Assembly (NCBI GenBank): GCA_026993285.1
Contig: JALWTZ010000057.1
Span: forward strand, 1 to 8,785
Origin: Lysobacterales bacterium
GTDB lineage: Bacteria; Pseudomonadota; Gammaproteobacteria; Xanthomonadales; S139-57
Direction of reading: 5' to 3'
Length of the DNA stretch: 8,785 nt
This document shows, piece after piece, positions 1 to 6,010 of this stretch. The notes below the pieces were generated by a model. The model was not told the DNA's origin. It worked only from the letters and a program-made list of their open reading frames with translations, and did no database searches. Made by a program: the position numbers and the translations under genes. The number at the start of each line of letters is the position of its first letter. The stretch's first letter is position 1.

Positions 1-158
1 CCCTGCCGGCAACACGTCAGGGCGGCAACACGGTTTCGTCCGGTCAGAAAGTGCCCACTTACAACGAGCGTAACCGGGTTTCCCCACAATCGCACACCAG
101 CGGCAACACTGACCTGCGGCGGGTGGATCGTAATCCCAACCGGGAGGTGGAACGATGA
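1..158 (+). CDS. hflK: HflK, C-terminal end (partial)
   Basis: Only the last 51 or so codons are present; the frame runs open from position 3 to a TGA at 156-158. HflK is a membrane-anchored SPFH/band-7 protein that pairs with HflC in a large periplasmic assembly around the protease FtsH and modulates its degradation of membrane proteins. The visible part is the hydrophilic tail, rich in Gly, Asn, Arg and Gln (it begins LPATRQGGNT and ends NPNREVER). This is the kind of low-complexity tail expected after the SPFH core, but it carries no diagnostic motif. The call rests mainly on position: the stop overlaps the hflC start as ATGA, the usual coupled hflK-hflC arrangement. The gene begins outside the window. 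Confidence 0.85.
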   Translation, partial: LPATRQGGNTVSSGQKVPTYNERNRVSPQSHTSGNTDLRRVDRNPNREVER

Positions 159-1036
159 AACAGGGCATCGGGGTATTGCTGTTGCTGGCCGTGCTGACCC
201 TCTCCGGCATGCTGTTTACCGTCAATGAGCGCGAGTATGCGGTCAAGTTCCGCCTGGGTGAAATCGTCAAGACCGATTACACCCCGGGCCTGCACTGGAA
301 ATTGCCGTTGATCAACAACATCCGCAAGTTCGACCGGCGTATTCTTACACTGGATGCGCGTCCCGAGCGTTTTCTGACCTCGGAGAAGAAATATGTGGAT
401 GTGGACTCCTATGTCAAATGGCGCATCGAGGATGTGAAATCCTTCTACACGGCCACCCGTGGGGATGAATTCATCGCCCGCGAACGGATGAGCCAGATCA
501 TCAAGGACGGCCTGCGGGCGGAGTTTGCCAAGCGCAGCCTGAAGGATGTGATCTCCACCGAGCGCGAAGCCATCATGACCGCGCTGAGAAAAAGCACCAA
601 CGAAAAGGTGAAGGATTTCGGTATCGAAATCGTGGATGTACGTATCAAAAGGATTGACCTGCCGGACAGTGTGAGTGGTACGGTCTACAACCGCATGCGT
701 TCCGAACGCAAGCGGGTGGCCAATGAATGGCGTTCCCAGGGCCGGGAAGAAGCGGAAAAGATCCGCGCCGATGCCGATCGGCAGGTGGAGGTGCTGCTGG
801 CATCTGCTCGCAGCGAAGCCGAGCGCCTGCGCGGCGAGGGCGATGCCGAGGCCACGCGCATTTATGCTGAAAGTTACGCCAGGGACCCGGAGTTCTATCG
901 TTTTTACAAGAGCTTGCAAACCTATCGCAACAGCTTCCGCAAGCAGGGTGATGTGCTGGTACTGGATTCCAATGAGCCCTTCCTGCGCTATCTGAAACAG
1001 GCCAACCCGGAACAGGCCAGTCCCGAGAAACCGTAA
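155..1036 (+). CDS. hflC: HflC, SPFH/band-7 modulator of FtsH protease
   Basis: A 293-aa protein, somewhat shorter than the E. coli homologue (about 334 aa). Residues about 4-22 form one hydrophobic N-terminal membrane anchor. The SPFH/band-7 domain follows (about 20-190), with the family-typical opening NEREYAVKFRLGEI and a TPGLHWKLP stretch. Next comes a charged helical segment (MRSERKRVANEWRSQGREEA) and the conserved HflC tail (EFYRFYKSLQTYRNSF, then DVLVLDSNEPFLRYLK). In the family HflC partners HflK in the inner membrane, with the bulk in the periplasm, and restrains FtsH. The start at 155 is supported by a strong GGGAGGTGG ribosome site at 142-150 and the overlap with the hflK stop. The next gene starts on the last base of its stop codon. 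Identification is firm. Confidence 0.96.
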   Translation: MKQGIGVLLLLAVLTLSGMLFTVNEREYAVKFRLGEIVKTDYTPGLHWKLPLINNIRKFDRRILTLDARPERFLTSEKKYVDVDSYVKWRIEDVKSFYTATRGDEFIARERMSQIIKDGLRAEFAKRSLKDVISTEREAIMTALRKSTNEKVKDFGIEIVDVRIKRIDLPDSVSGTVYNRMRSERKRVANEWRSQGREEAEKIRADADRQVEVLLASARSEAERLRGEGDAEATRIYAESYARDPEFYRFYKSLQTYRNSFRKQGDVLVLDSNEPFLRYLKQANPEQASPEKP

Positions 1037-1218
1037 TGAATGACCTGCTGGCGGCGGTGGCGCTGGTGTTCGTGCTGGAAGGCATGCTGCCTTTTCTGGC
1101 ACCACACCGCTGGCGGGAAATGATGTTGCAAATCGCCCGGATGCCGGACAACAGCCTTCGGCTGATGGGGCTGTTCAGCATGATCGCGGGCGTGGTCCTG
1201 CTCAATCTCGTGAGGTAA
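1036..1218 (+). CDS. Small DUF2065 (YjeT-like) inner-membrane protein
   Basis: A 60-aa protein with two hydrophobic segments, about residues 3-22 (LLAAVALVFVLEGMLPFLAP) and 42-59 (LRLMGLFSMIAGVVLLNLV). They are separated by a short basic loop, HRWREMMLQIARMPD. This is the DUF2065 pattern: the EGMLPFLAP motif and the R-x-x-G-L-x-S/M turn match E. coli YjeT, which also lies beside hflC. Its molecular function is unknown. The start codon shares its A with the hflC stop (TAATG) and has no good ribosome site of its own, so it is probably translated by coupling. Its stop lies 5 bases before purA. A role at the membrane with HflKC is only a guess from position. Confidence 0.9.
   Translation: MNDLLAAVALVFVLEGMLPFLAPHRWREMMLQIARMPDNSLRLMGLFSMIAGVVLLNLVR
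1212..1215 (+). promoter_or_regulatory. Ribosome binding site of purA
   Basis: GAGG, eight bases before the purA ATG at 1224. It lies inside the last codons of the DUF2065 gene, which fits continuous operon translation and supports the chosen purA start. Confidence 0.7.
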
Positions 1219-1223
1219 AAGAC

Positions 1224-2513
1224 ATGAACCGCAATGTGGTGGTGATCGGTGCCCAGTGGGGCGATGAAGGCAAGGGCAAGATCGTGGATCTGCTCACCGC
1301 GCAGGTGGCGGCGGTTGTCCGTTTTCAGGGTGGGCACAATGCCGGCCACACCCTGGTCATCGATGGCCAGGAAACCGTGCTGCACCTGATTCCCTCCGGC
1401 GTGCTGCGCCCGGAAGTGGAGTGTCTGATCGGCAATGGTGTGGTCATTGCCCCGGATGCCCTGCTGGAAGAAATCCAGGGGCTGGAGGCCCAGGGCGTGC
1501 AGATTCGCGAACGGCTGGTGATCTCCCCGGCCTGCCCGGTGATTCTGCCCAGCCACAAGGCGCTGGATCTGGCGCGGGAAAAACGGGCCGGCAAGGGTGC
1601 CATCGGCACCACGGGTCGCGGTATTGGCCCGGCCTATGAAGACAAGGTGGCCCGCCGGGGCATCCGCATGGGCGATTTGCTGCAGCCGGACAACCTGCGT
1701 GCCCGTCTGGAAGAACAGATGGCCCTGCACAACCACCTGCTGGAGCACTTCTACGGTGTGGACAGCCTTTCCGTGGATGCCGTCTACGACACCCTGATGC
1801 AACAGGCCGAGGCCCTGACCGCGCTGGTGGGGGATGTGAGCGAGCGGCTGTTCTGGCTGCGCCAGCAGGGCCAGCGGGTACTGTTTGAAGGCGCGCAGGG
1901 CACGTTGCTGGACATCGACCATGGCACCTATCCCTATGTCACTTCCTCCAACACCGTGGCCGGTGGCGTCTACTCCGGTGCCGGCATCGGCGCGGGCACC
2001 GTGGACTACGTGCTGGGCATCACCAAGGCCTACACCACCCGCGTGGGTGGCGGGCCGTTCCCCACCGAACTGTTTGACGAAATCGGCGCGGGCCTGAGCC
2101 AGCGCGGCAAGGAAGTGGGGGCCTCCACCGGTCGGCCGCGCCGCTGTGGCTGGCTGGATCTGGTGGCCCTGCGCAAGGCGGTGCAGCTCAACGGCGTGAC
2201 CGGCCTGTGCATCACCAAGCTGGATGTGCTCGATGGTATCGACACCCTCAAGCTGGCCGTGGCCTACGACCTGGAAGGGGAAGATGCGCCGGTGAGCCTG
2301 GATGCGGCCACGCTGGAGAAGGTCAAACCCGCCTACATCGAGATGGAAGGCTGGTCCGGTCCCACCCGTGGCATCACCCGGCTGGAAGAACTGCCGGCGG
2401 CCGCCCGCCTGTATCTGGACCAGATCGCCGATTTTGTCGGTGCGCCCATCCACATGATCTCCACCGGCCCGGACCGGGAAGAGAACATCATTCTGCAGCC
2501 GGTGTTTGACTAA
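1224..2513 (+). CDS. purA: Adenylosuccinate synthetase
   Basis: A 429-aa cytoplasmic enzyme of usual family length. It joins IMP and aspartate using GTP to give adenylosuccinate, the first committed step from IMP to AMP. Residues 9-19 carry the phosphate loop GAQWGDEGKGK, with catalytic Asp14 and Lys17; QGGHNAGHT follows, with catalytic His42. Further family signatures are GTTGRGIGPAYEDK, VLFEGAQGTLLDIDHGTYP, STGRPRRCGWLDL, the guanine-specifying TKLDVLDG, and the C-terminal STGPDREENIIL. All key residues are present. It is the last gene of the hflK-hflC-DUF2065 group. In many relatives hisZ lies between hflC and purA; here it does not. The last 26 bases overlap the convergent cbbR gene. Identification is certain. 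Confidence 0.98.
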   Translation: MNRNVVVIGAQWGDEGKGKIVDLLTAQVAAVVRFQGGHNAGHTLVIDGQETVLHLIPSGVLRPEVECLIGNGVVIAPDALLEEIQGLEAQGVQIRERLVISPACPVILPSHKALDLAREKRAGKGAIGTTGRGIGPAYEDKVARRGIRMGDLLQPDNLRARLEEQMALHNHLLEHFYGVDSLSVDAVYDTLMQQAEALTALVGDVSERLFWLRQQGQRVLFEGAQGTLLDIDHGTYPYVTSSNTVAGGVYSGAGIGAGTVDYVLGITKAYTTRVGGGPFPTELFDEIGAGLSQRGKEVGASTGRPRRCGWLDLVALRKAVQLNGVTGLCITKLDVLDGIDTLKLAVAYDLEGEDAPVSLDAATLEKVKPAYIEMEGWSGPTRGITRLEELPAAARLYLDQIADFVGAPIHMISTGPDREENIILQPVFD

Positions 2514-3444
2514 GGAAACGGGACTGGTTCAACAAGCTTCTGGCTTCCGTACGCAAAAACTCCAGAAATGCCTTTGCCGCCAGGGACAAATGCTTGCCCT
2601 GATGGTGAACAACAAACCAGGTTCGCTTGAGTGGAAACCCTTGAACATCCAGTGTAACCAGTTGGCCGGTATCCAGTTCCAGCCGCAGGTTGTGACGGGA
2701 TAGCACGGAAACGCCTAGACCGGCCAGCAATCCCTGTTTGATGGCTTCCGAGCTGCCCAGCTCCAGCCAGGGTTGCAGTGGCATGCCGATACGCTGAAAC
2801 TGCCGCATGACGGCCAGGCGCGTACCCGAACCGGGTTCCCGGGCAAGAAATGGCTCCTGCCACAGACGGGCCAGCGGCAGGTTTTTTTCTCTGGCCAGCG
2901 GGTGATCGCTGCGGGCAACAAAAACCAGTTCATTATCCAGAAAATCATGGGCCTCCAGTGGAAGGTCGCCGGGTATGCGTCCCATGATCACCAGATCCGC
3001 CCGGTTATCCAGCATGTGCTGGATAACCTGTTCCCGGTTGGTTACCACCATGCTGGGCTCAACCGCGGGATGCGCCCGCAGAAAATGCCCCAGCAAGTGA
3101 GGCATGAAATATTTCCCGCTGGTGACTACAGCCAGCCGCAAGGGGCCGGCGATTTCTCCGGATGCGGAAGTTTCGGACTCCAGTTGCTCCAGGCGCTCCA
3201 GAATGTCACAGCAGGCCTGGTACAGGGCCTGTCCGGTGGCCGTCGGGTGAAGCTTGCGCCCGATCTGCTCCATCAGTGGCTGGCCCAGACTGTCCTGCAG
3301 TTTTTTCAACTGCATGGAAACGGTGGGTTGGGTCAAGTGCAGCTTGCGGGCTGCGGCCGTGTGCCCGCCGCTTTCAATCACGGTCTTGAATATCTGCAAC
3401 TGTCGCAAGGAAAGCTGGCGAAGCAGGCGTTTGGGCAGGCTCAT
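2488..3444 (-). CDS. cbbR: LysR-type regulator of the RuBisCO operon (CbbR)
   Basis: A 318-aa LysR-family protein. Residues about 10-70 form the N-terminal winged helix-turn-helix (LSLRQLQIFKTVIESGG, then AARKLHLTQPTVSMQLKKL); the effector-binding domain follows from about 98 to 300. LRLAVVTSGKYFMPHLLGHF and the later NREQVIQHMLDNRADLVIMG are characteristic of CbbR rather than of a generic LysR protein. CbbR proteins activate Calvin-cycle operons in response to metabolites such as RuBP, PEP or NADPH; which effector acts here cannot be read. It is divergent from cbbM, the classic arrangement, so it most likely controls cbbM and itself. The start at 3444 gives a normal N-terminus but has no Shine-Dalgarno, and its codon lies in an inverted repeat. 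The C-terminal eight codons overlap the end of purA. Confidence 0.93.
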   Translation of the reverse strand: MSLPKRLLRQLSLRQLQIFKTVIESGGHTAAARKLHLTQPTVSMQLKKLQDSLGQPLMEQIGRKLHPTATGQALYQACCDILERLEQLESETSASGEIAGPLRLAVVTSGKYFMPHLLGHFLRAHPAVEPSMVVTNREQVIQHMLDNRADLVIMGRIPGDLPLEAHDFLDNELVFVARSDHPLAREKNLPLARLWQEPFLAREPGSGTRLAVMRQFQRIGMPLQPWLELGSSEAIKQGLLAGLGVSVLSRHNLRLELDTGQLVTLDVQGFPLKRTWFVVHHQGKHLSLAAKAFLEFLRTEARSLLNQSRFLSQTPAAE

Positions 3445-3458
3445 AGATTTTTATCTAT
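3443..3458. repeat. Inverted repeat over the cbbR start codon
   Basis: ATAGAT (3443-3448), TTTT, ATCTAT (3453-3458): two perfect 6-base arms around four T residues. On the cbbR strand the second arm contains the first bases of its ATG. It could be an operator half-site for CbbR or, as RNA, a weak stem at the start codon. The site is seen directly; the function is inferred. Confidence 0.55.
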
Positions 3459-3611
3459 ATATAAAATAAAAAAACATGATTTCCATTTATAGCAGAAGGG
3501 CTGCACAATGGCCAGCAAGTCTTGCCGTGGCGCCCTATTCAGAACTGGATAGTTTCTGTATTCCGCGGCAAGGGCACAATGAAATTACTGCAACCGACGA
3601 GGATGAATCCC
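3445..3611. promoter_or_regulatory. Divergent cbbR-cbbM control region
   Basis: A 167-base gap between the start codons of cbbR and cbbM. The part next to cbbR (about 3445-3490) is strikingly AT-rich against a GC-rich window. It holds several dyads of the kind LysR proteins bind: TTA-N8-TAA at 3451-3464 (arms TTAT and ATAA) and TGA-N7-TTA at 3477-3489, which fits the loose published CbbR pattern TNA-N7/8-TNA. This pattern is degenerate and will occur by chance in AT-rich DNA. The cbbM promoter should lie downstream, but no convincing -35/-10 pair was found; TTGCCG at 3522 with TGGATA at 3546 is a poor candidate, as expected for an activator-dependent promoter. Confidence 0.6.
3599..3603 (+). 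promoter_or_regulatory. Ribosome binding site deciding the cbbM start
   Basis: GAGGA eight bases before the ATG at 3612. This is the best ribosome site among three in-frame ATG candidates (3579, 3603, 3612) and gives the N-terminus MALDQSSRY usual for form II RuBisCO. Confidence 0.75.
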
Positions 3612-4997
3612 ATGGCACTTGACCAATCTTCCCGCTATTCCGACCTCAGCCTGAAGGAAGAGGATCTGATCAACGAAGGCAAGCACATTCTGGTTGCCTA
3701 CAAGATGAAGCCCAAGGCTGGCCACGGCTATCTGGAAGCAGCCGCCCACTTCGCCGCGGAATCTTCCACGGGTACCAATGTGGAAGTTTGCACCACCGAT
3801 GATTTCACCAAGGGCGTGGATGCGTTGGTCTACCACATCGATGAAGCCAACGAGGACATGCGCATTGCCTACCCGCTGGATCTGTTCGACCGCAATGTGA
3901 CCGATGGCCGCATGATGTTGGTGTCCTTCCTCACGCTCACCATCGGCAACAACCAGGGCATGGGTGATATTGAATATGCCAAGATGGTGGATTTCTATGT
4001 GCCCGAACGCGCCATCCAGCTGTTCGACGGCCCTTCGAAGGATATTACCGACCTGTGGCGCATTCTCGGTCGCCCGGTCAAGGATGGTGGCTACATCGCC
4101 GGTACCATCATCAAGCCCAAGCTGGGCCTGCGCCCGGAACCCTTTGCCGAGGCAGCCTACCAGTTCTGGCTGGGCGGTGATTTCATCAAGAACGATGAAC
4201 CCCAGGGCAATCAGGTCTTTTCCCCGCTGAAAAAGGTGATCCCGCTGGTGGCTGATGCCATGAAGCGCGCCCAGGATGAGACTGGCGAAGCCAAGCTGTT
4301 CTCCGCCAATATCACCGCCGATGATCACTATGAAATGTGTGCCCGGGCTGACTTCATTCTGGAAACCTTCGGCCCGGATGCTGACAAGGTGGCCTTCCTG
4401 GTGGATGGCTATGTGGGTGGTCCCGGCATGATTACCACCGCCCGCCGTCAGTACCCCAACCAGTATTTGCACTACCATCGTGCCGGCCACGGTGCCGTCA
4501 CTTCCCCCAGTGCCAAACGGGGCTACACGGCGTTTGTGCTGGCCAAGATGTCCCGTCTGCAGGGGGCTTCCGGTATCCATGTGGGCACCATGGGCTATGG
4601 CAAGATGGAGGGAGACAAGGATGACCGCGTGATCGCCTACATGATCGAGCGTGATGAATGCCAGGGTCCGGTCTACTACCAGAAATGGTATGGCATGAAG
4701 CCTACCACCCCGATCATTTCCGGTGGCATGAATGCCCTGCGTTTGCCCGGTTTCTTTGAGAATCTGGGTCATGGCAATGTCATCAACACGGCGGGTGGTG
4801 GTTCCTATGGCCACATCGACAGCCCGGCCGCTGGCGCCCTTTCCCTGCGTCAGGCTTATGAATGCTGGAAGGCCGGTGCCGACCCCATCGAATTCGCCAA
4901 GGAGCACAAGGAATTTGCCCGTGCCTTTGAATCCTTCCCCCATGATGCGGATGCCCTGTATCCGGGCTGGCGTGAAAAGCTGGGTGTGCACAAGTAA
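3612..4997 (+). CDS. cbbM: Form II RuBisCO large subunit
   Basis: A 461-aa protein, close to the 459-466 aa usual for form II. It carboxylates ribulose-1,5-bisphosphate to two 3-phosphoglycerates, the CO2-fixing step of the Calvin cycle, and works as a homo-oligomer without small subunits. It aligns with the Rhodospirillum rubrum enzyme at a constant offset of +2, and every active-site residue checked is present: Glu50, Asn113, Lys168, the carbamylated Lys193 with Asp195 and Glu196 (GGDFIKNDEP), His289, loop-6 Lys331 (GTMGYGKMEG) and Ser370. The start at 3612 is chosen from the GAGGA site and the family N-terminus; the frame stays open upstream. It is divergent from cbbR and followed by cbbQO, so it is presumably activated by CbbR. 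No cbbS and no carboxysome genes are in view. Confidence 0.98.
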   Translation: MALDQSSRYSDLSLKEEDLINEGKHILVAYKMKPKAGHGYLEAAAHFAAESSTGTNVEVCTTDDFTKGVDALVYHIDEANEDMRIAYPLDLFDRNVTDGRMMLVSFLTLTIGNNQGMGDIEYAKMVDFYVPERAIQLFDGPSKDITDLWRILGRPVKDGGYIAGTIIKPKLGLRPEPFAEAAYQFWLGGDFIKNDEPQGNQVFSPLKKVIPLVADAMKRAQDETGEAKLFSANITADDHYEMCARADFILETFGPDADKVAFLVDGYVGGPGMITTARRQYPNQYLHYHRAGHGAVTSPSAKRGYTAFVLAKMSRLQGASGIHVGTMGYGKMEGDKDDRVIAYMIERDECQGPVYYQKWYGMKPTTPIISGGMNALRLPGFFENLGHGNVINTAGGGSYGHIDSPAAGALSLRQAYECWKAGADPIEFAKEHKEFARAFESFPHDADALYPGWREKLGVHK

Positions 4998-5009
4998 AAC
5001 CGTTGATTG

Positions 5010-5032
5010 GGGCATGCCGTTGCGGCGTGCCC
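5010..5032 (+). terminator. Strong hairpin just after cbbM, without U-tract
   Basis: GGGCATGCCG (5010-5019), loop TTG, CGGCGTGCCC (5023-5032): a ten-pair stem with one G-T wobble, beginning 12 bases after the cbbM stop codon. No run of T follows, so it is a poor intrinsic terminator. It would serve well as a 3' stability element that blocks exonuclease decay of cbbM mRNA. The structure is seen; the role is inferred. Confidence 0.6.
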
Positions 5033-5054
5033 TGTTCAAGGGGGATCGCCAGGC

Positions 5055-5078
5055 AAGGCCGGCAGGAAGGCTGGCAAG
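5055..5078. repeat. Short imperfect tandem repeat
   Basis: Two adjacent 12-base units, AAGGCCGGCAGG and AAGGCTGGCAAG, identical at 10 of 12 positions, lying between the two hairpins downstream of cbbM. No known function is recognised; it may be a slippage remnant. Confidence 0.5.
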
Positions 5079-5102
5079 TTTGTGACCTCTTGCATGGCAA
5101 GC

Positions 5103-5132
5103 CATACGGGCCGGCATTTGCCGGCCCGTATG
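5103..5132 (+). terminator. Perfect 13-bp palindrome, probable terminator or attenuator
   Basis: CATACGGGCCGGC (5103-5115), loop ATTT, GCCGGCCCGTATG (5120-5132), then CATTTTGA. It is a perfect 13-pair, GC-rich stem with a four-base loop, followed by a short run of four T residues. This is the strongest hairpin in the window and the best termination signal for cbbM. Because cbbQ begins only 66 bases later on the same strand with no other clear promoter, it may terminate partially and set the cbbM to cbbQO ratio. Confidence 0.7.
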
Positions 5133-5154
5133 CATTTTGAGAACATGAGTCCAG

Positions 5155-5173
5155 GCCCCTCCGTTATGGGGGC
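5155..5173 (+). other. Small hairpin upstream of cbbQ
   Basis: GCCCC (5155-5159) and GGGGC (5169-5173) enclose a nine-base loop. The stem ends 15 bases before the cbbQ ribosome site at 5188-5192. It could affect translation initiation, but a five-pair stem in GC-rich DNA is weak evidence. Confidence 0.35.
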
Positions 5174-5187
5174 GTAAACAATGTCAC

Positions 5188-5192
5188 GGGAG
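5188..5192 (+). promoter_or_regulatory. Ribosome binding site deciding the cbbQ start
   Basis: GGGAG six bases before the ATG at 5199. It favours that start over the in-frame ATGs at 5181 and 5193, and gives the usual CbbQ N-terminus (MSELQAYQI). Confidence 0.6.
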
Positions 5193-5198
5193 ATGAGG

Positions 5199-6002
5199 AT
5201 GAGTGAATTACAGGCCTATCAAATTCAAGAAGCGCCTTACTATCAGCCCCAGGGCAATGAAGTGGAGCTGTACGAAACGGCCTATCGGCGTCGCCTGCCG
5301 GTGATGATCAAGGGGCCGACCGGTTGTGGCAAATCCCGCTTTGTCGAATACATGGCCTGGAAACTGGGCAAGCCGTTGATTACCGTGGCCTGCAACGAGG
5401 ACATGACCGCCTCCGATCTGGTGGGGCGCTATCTGCTGGATGCCGATGGCACCCGCTGGCTGGACGGCCCGCTGACCATCGCGGCCCGGCACGGTGCCAT
5501 CTGTTATCTGGATGAAGTGGTGGAAGCCCGTCAGGATACCACGGTGGTGATTCACCCGCTCACCGATCACCGGCGTACCCTGCCACTGGACAAGAAGGGA
5601 GAGCTGGTGCAGGCCCACCCGGATTTTCAACTGGTCATTTCCTATAACCCGGGCTATCAGAGCCTGATGAAAGACCTCAAGCAGTCCACCAAGCAACGTT
5701 TTGTGGCCATGGAATTCGACTACCCGGAAACGGCGCTGGAAGTGGAAATTCTTGCCAGCGAGACGGGTATTGCCGCCGATCTGGCGGAAAAGCTGGTCAA
5801 GGTCGGCCATGCGGCCCGCAATCTCAAGGGGCACGGGCTGGACGAGGGCATCTCCACCCGTCTGCTGGTGTATGCCGCCATGCTGATCCAGGAAGGCGCG
5901 GATCCGGTTTCCGCCTGTCGCATGGCGCTGGTCCGGCCCATTACCGATGACAGCGACATCCGCGCCAATCTGGACCACAGTATCGACATGGCTTTTGCCT
6001 GA
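5199..6002 (+). CDS. cbbQ: CbbQ, MoxR-type AAA+ ATPase of the RuBisCO activase
   Basis: A 267-aa ATPase of the MoxR clade, normal CbbQ length. Walker A is GPTGCGKS (39-46), Walker B is ICYLDE (101-106), a sensor-1 type Asn150 lies in LVISYNPGYQ, and Arg167 in QSTKQRF is a candidate arginine finger. The C-terminal helical CbbQ_C region includes GHGLDEGISTRLLVYA. CbbQ forms a hexameric ring that, with CbbO, uses ATP to remodel inhibited RuBisCO and release tight-binding sugar phosphates. The neighbouring cbbM points to the form II-specific activase type described in Acidithiobacillus ferrooxidans. A start 18 bases earlier (5181, 273 aa) is possible; 5199 is preferred for its ribosome site and family fit. 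cbbO follows after 8 bases. It resembles NorQ, but the context decides for CbbQ. Confidence 0.95.
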   Translation: MSELQAYQIQEAPYYQPQGNEVELYETAYRRRLPVMIKGPTGCGKSRFVEYMAWKLGKPLITVACNEDMTASDLVGRYLLDADGTRWLDGPLTIAARHGAICYLDEVVEARQDTTVVIHPLTDHRRTLPLDKKGELVQAHPDFQLVISYNPGYQSLMKDLKQSTKQRFVAMEFDYPETALEVEILASETGIAADLAEKLVKVGHAARNLKGHGLDEGISTRLLVYAAMLIQEGADPVSACRMALVRPITDDSDIRANLDHSIDMAFA

Positions 6003-6010
6003 GCCGGGCC

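Noticed and set aside
59..1105. A 348-aa minus-strand frame opposite hflC
   Set aside because: It overlaps the well-supported hflC along its length and its composition looks like a reverse-complement shadow.
645..2453. A 602-aa open frame on the minus strand opposite hflC and purA
   Set aside because: It lies almost wholly antisense to two confident genes, its product is rich in His, Gly and Gln with no domain, and such long antisense frames are common in GC-rich DNA with biased codon use.
2773..3492. A 239-aa plus-strand frame opposite cbbR
   Set aside because: It is antisense to a gene with clear LysR helix-turn-helix and effector domains, and has no motif of its own.
3491..3504. A small GCAG/CTGC hairpin in the cbbM leader
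   Set aside because: Four pairs around a five- to six-base loop is expected by chance and has no supporting context.
3522..3611. An N-terminal extension of CbbM from a TTG at 3522
   Set aside because: The extension has no family counterpart, no good ribosome site, and occupies the region expected to hold the cbbM promoter.
3585..5135. A 516-aa open frame on the minus strand opposite cbbM
   Set aside because: It is a shadow of the highly codon-biased cbbM gene; it shows no recognisable family and no good ribosome site was noted.
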